Assembly: GCA_046719185.1 (NCBI GenBank)
Contig: JBDNDK010000143.1
Span: 1-6,333 of the forward strand
Origin: JBDNDK01 sp046719185
GTDB taxonomy: Bacteria > Armatimonadota > UBA5829
Direction of reading: 5' to 3'
Length of the DNA stretch: 6,333 nucleotides
The notes under the pieces were generated by a model that did not search any database, was not told the origin of the DNA, and was given only the letters and a program-made list of their open reading frames with translations. Made by a program: the position numbers and the translations under genes. Shown one piece after another: positions 5,407-6,333 of the stretch. Within the stretch, counting starts at the first letter, position 1; each line of letters starts with the position of its first letter.

Positions 5407-6333
5407 ATGTCAGTAAAAATTGGAATTAATGGATTCGGCAGAATTGGTAGATTGTCACTCCGCTCTATTTTAAAGAAGTATGGCAATGATTTTGAGGTGG
5501 TTGCAATAAACGACCTCTTTGATGCTAAAACAAACGCACATTTATTCAAGTATGACACTAACTACAGACCATGGTGTGGTGAAGTATTTGCAGAAGATAA
5601 TGCTATTGTTATAGATGGCAAAAAAATAGCAGTTTACGCAGAAAAAGATCCTGCAGCTATTCCATGGCAAAACCACAATGTGGATGTTGTAATTGAATCA
5701 ACAGGTATCTTCACAGATGCTGAGAAAGCAAAAGCACATATTCATGACTCAGTTAAAAAAGTTATAATTTCTGCACCAGCAAAAAATGAAGATATAACCA
5801 TAGTAATGGGTGTAAATGAAAAAGATTATGATCCTTCTAAACACAACATTATTTCTAATGCAAGTTGTACAACGAATTGCTTAGCTCCAGTGGCAAAAGT
5901 TATTCAAGATAACTGGGGTATTGAGCAAGGATTTATGACAACTGTTCATGCATATACAAATGATCAAAAAACAGCTGATCAAGCTCATAAAGACTTGAGA
6001 AGAGCAAGAGCTGCTGCTGCAAATATTATTCCTACTACAACTGGTGCTGCCAAGGCTATCTCACTAGTTATTCCTGAGCTTAAAGGCAAAATGCACGGTG
6101 GTGCTCTTAGAGTGCCTACAACAACAGTTTCACTTGTAGACCTTAGTATTAATCTTTCAAAAGATGCAACAGTTGAAGAAATAAATGCTGCTATGAAAGC
6201 CGCTTCAGAAGGATCAATGAAGGGCATTCTTGGATACACCGAAGATCCAGTTGTTTCATCAGATTTTATTGGATCATCATATAGCTCAATATTTGATGCT
6301 CAATCAACAATGGCACTCACACCAAGAGATCGG
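5407..6333 (+). CDS. gap: Glyceraldehyde-3-phosphate dehydrogenase, type I (cut off by right edge)
   Basis: 309 codons are present out of a usual 330-340, still open at the window end, so about the last 25-30 residues are missing. The enzyme oxidises glyceraldehyde-3-phosphate to 1,3-bisphosphoglycerate with reduction of NAD in glycolysis (the reverse in gluconeogenesis). The Rossmann motif is GINGFGRIGR (6-15). Asp36 in AINDLFD matches the Asp that favours NAD over NADP. The catalytic Cys154 sits in SNASCTTN (150-157), His181 is in TVHAYTND, and HKDLRRARAAA (194-204) follows. In the S-loop the usual DLPHKD reads DQAHKD, so the Pro188 position (B. stearothermophilus numbering) is Ala, as in some dual-cofactor enzymes; NAD specificity is therefore probable, not certain. 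AAGGAG at 5392-5397, nine bases before the ATG, is the best ribosome binding site in the window. It appears to be transcribed on its own, from the promoter at 5249-5277. Confidence 0.97.
   Translation, partial: MSVKIGINGFGRIGRLSLRSILKKYGNDFEVVAINDLFDAKTNAHLFKYDTNYRPWCGEVFAEDNAIVIDGKKIAVYAEKDPAAIPWQNHNVDVVIESTGIFTDAEKAKAHIHDSVKKVIISAPAKNEDITIVMGVNEKDYDPSKHNIISNASCTTNCLAPVAKVIQDNWGIEQGFMTTVHAYTNDQKTADQAHKDLRRARAAAANIIPTTTGAAKAISLVIPELKGKMHGGALRVPTTTVSLVDLSINLSKDATVEEINAAMKAASEGSMKGILGYTEDPVVSSDFIGSSYSSIFDAQSTMALTPRDR

Overview
The window is AT-rich bacterial chromosome, by eye about one third G+C, packed with genes of ordinary cell physiology. Nothing looks mobile or phage-derived. It holds no tRNA, rRNA, CRISPR array or insertion sequence that I can see. 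The owner is most likely a motile, Gram-negative-type bacterium: it has a long, proton-type MotA, a MotB with an OmpA-like peptidoglycan-binding domain, and a glycolytic GAPDH. The protein sequences did not let me fix the phylum.

Layout: (1) positions 1-388, minus strand, the 5' part of a NIF3/DUF34 family metal-binding protein that runs off the left edge. (2) 389-596, a divergent AT-rich intergenic region with a good extended -10 promoter for the nif3 gene and a small TAGTAT repeat cluster. (3) 597-2632, the flagellar stator genes motA and motB. motB is broken into two overlapping frames (1497-2165 and 2165-2632) at a TAATG junction inside the OmpA-like domain. (4) 2747-5219, a compact run of der (ribosome-assembly GTPase), plsY (glycerol-3-phosphate acyltransferase) and an AMMECR1-domain gene (AmmeMemoRadiSam system protein A), with an extended -10 promoter in front. 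(5) 5220-5406, an intergenic region with a near-consensus sigma-70 promoter followed at once by a hairpin plus T-run. (6) 5407-6333, a GAPDH gene cut off by the right edge.

The stator genes form one unit: MotA and MotB together make the proton channel that drives the flagellar motor. The der-plsY-AMMECR1 genes look co-transcribed (1-base overlap, then an 11-base gap) but act in unrelated processes: ribosome maturation, phospholipid synthesis and an unresolved function. I found no undescribed multi-gene system. The point most worth checking is the interrupted motB, together with its unusually long charged C-terminal tail. Next is the promoter-hairpin leader in front of gap.
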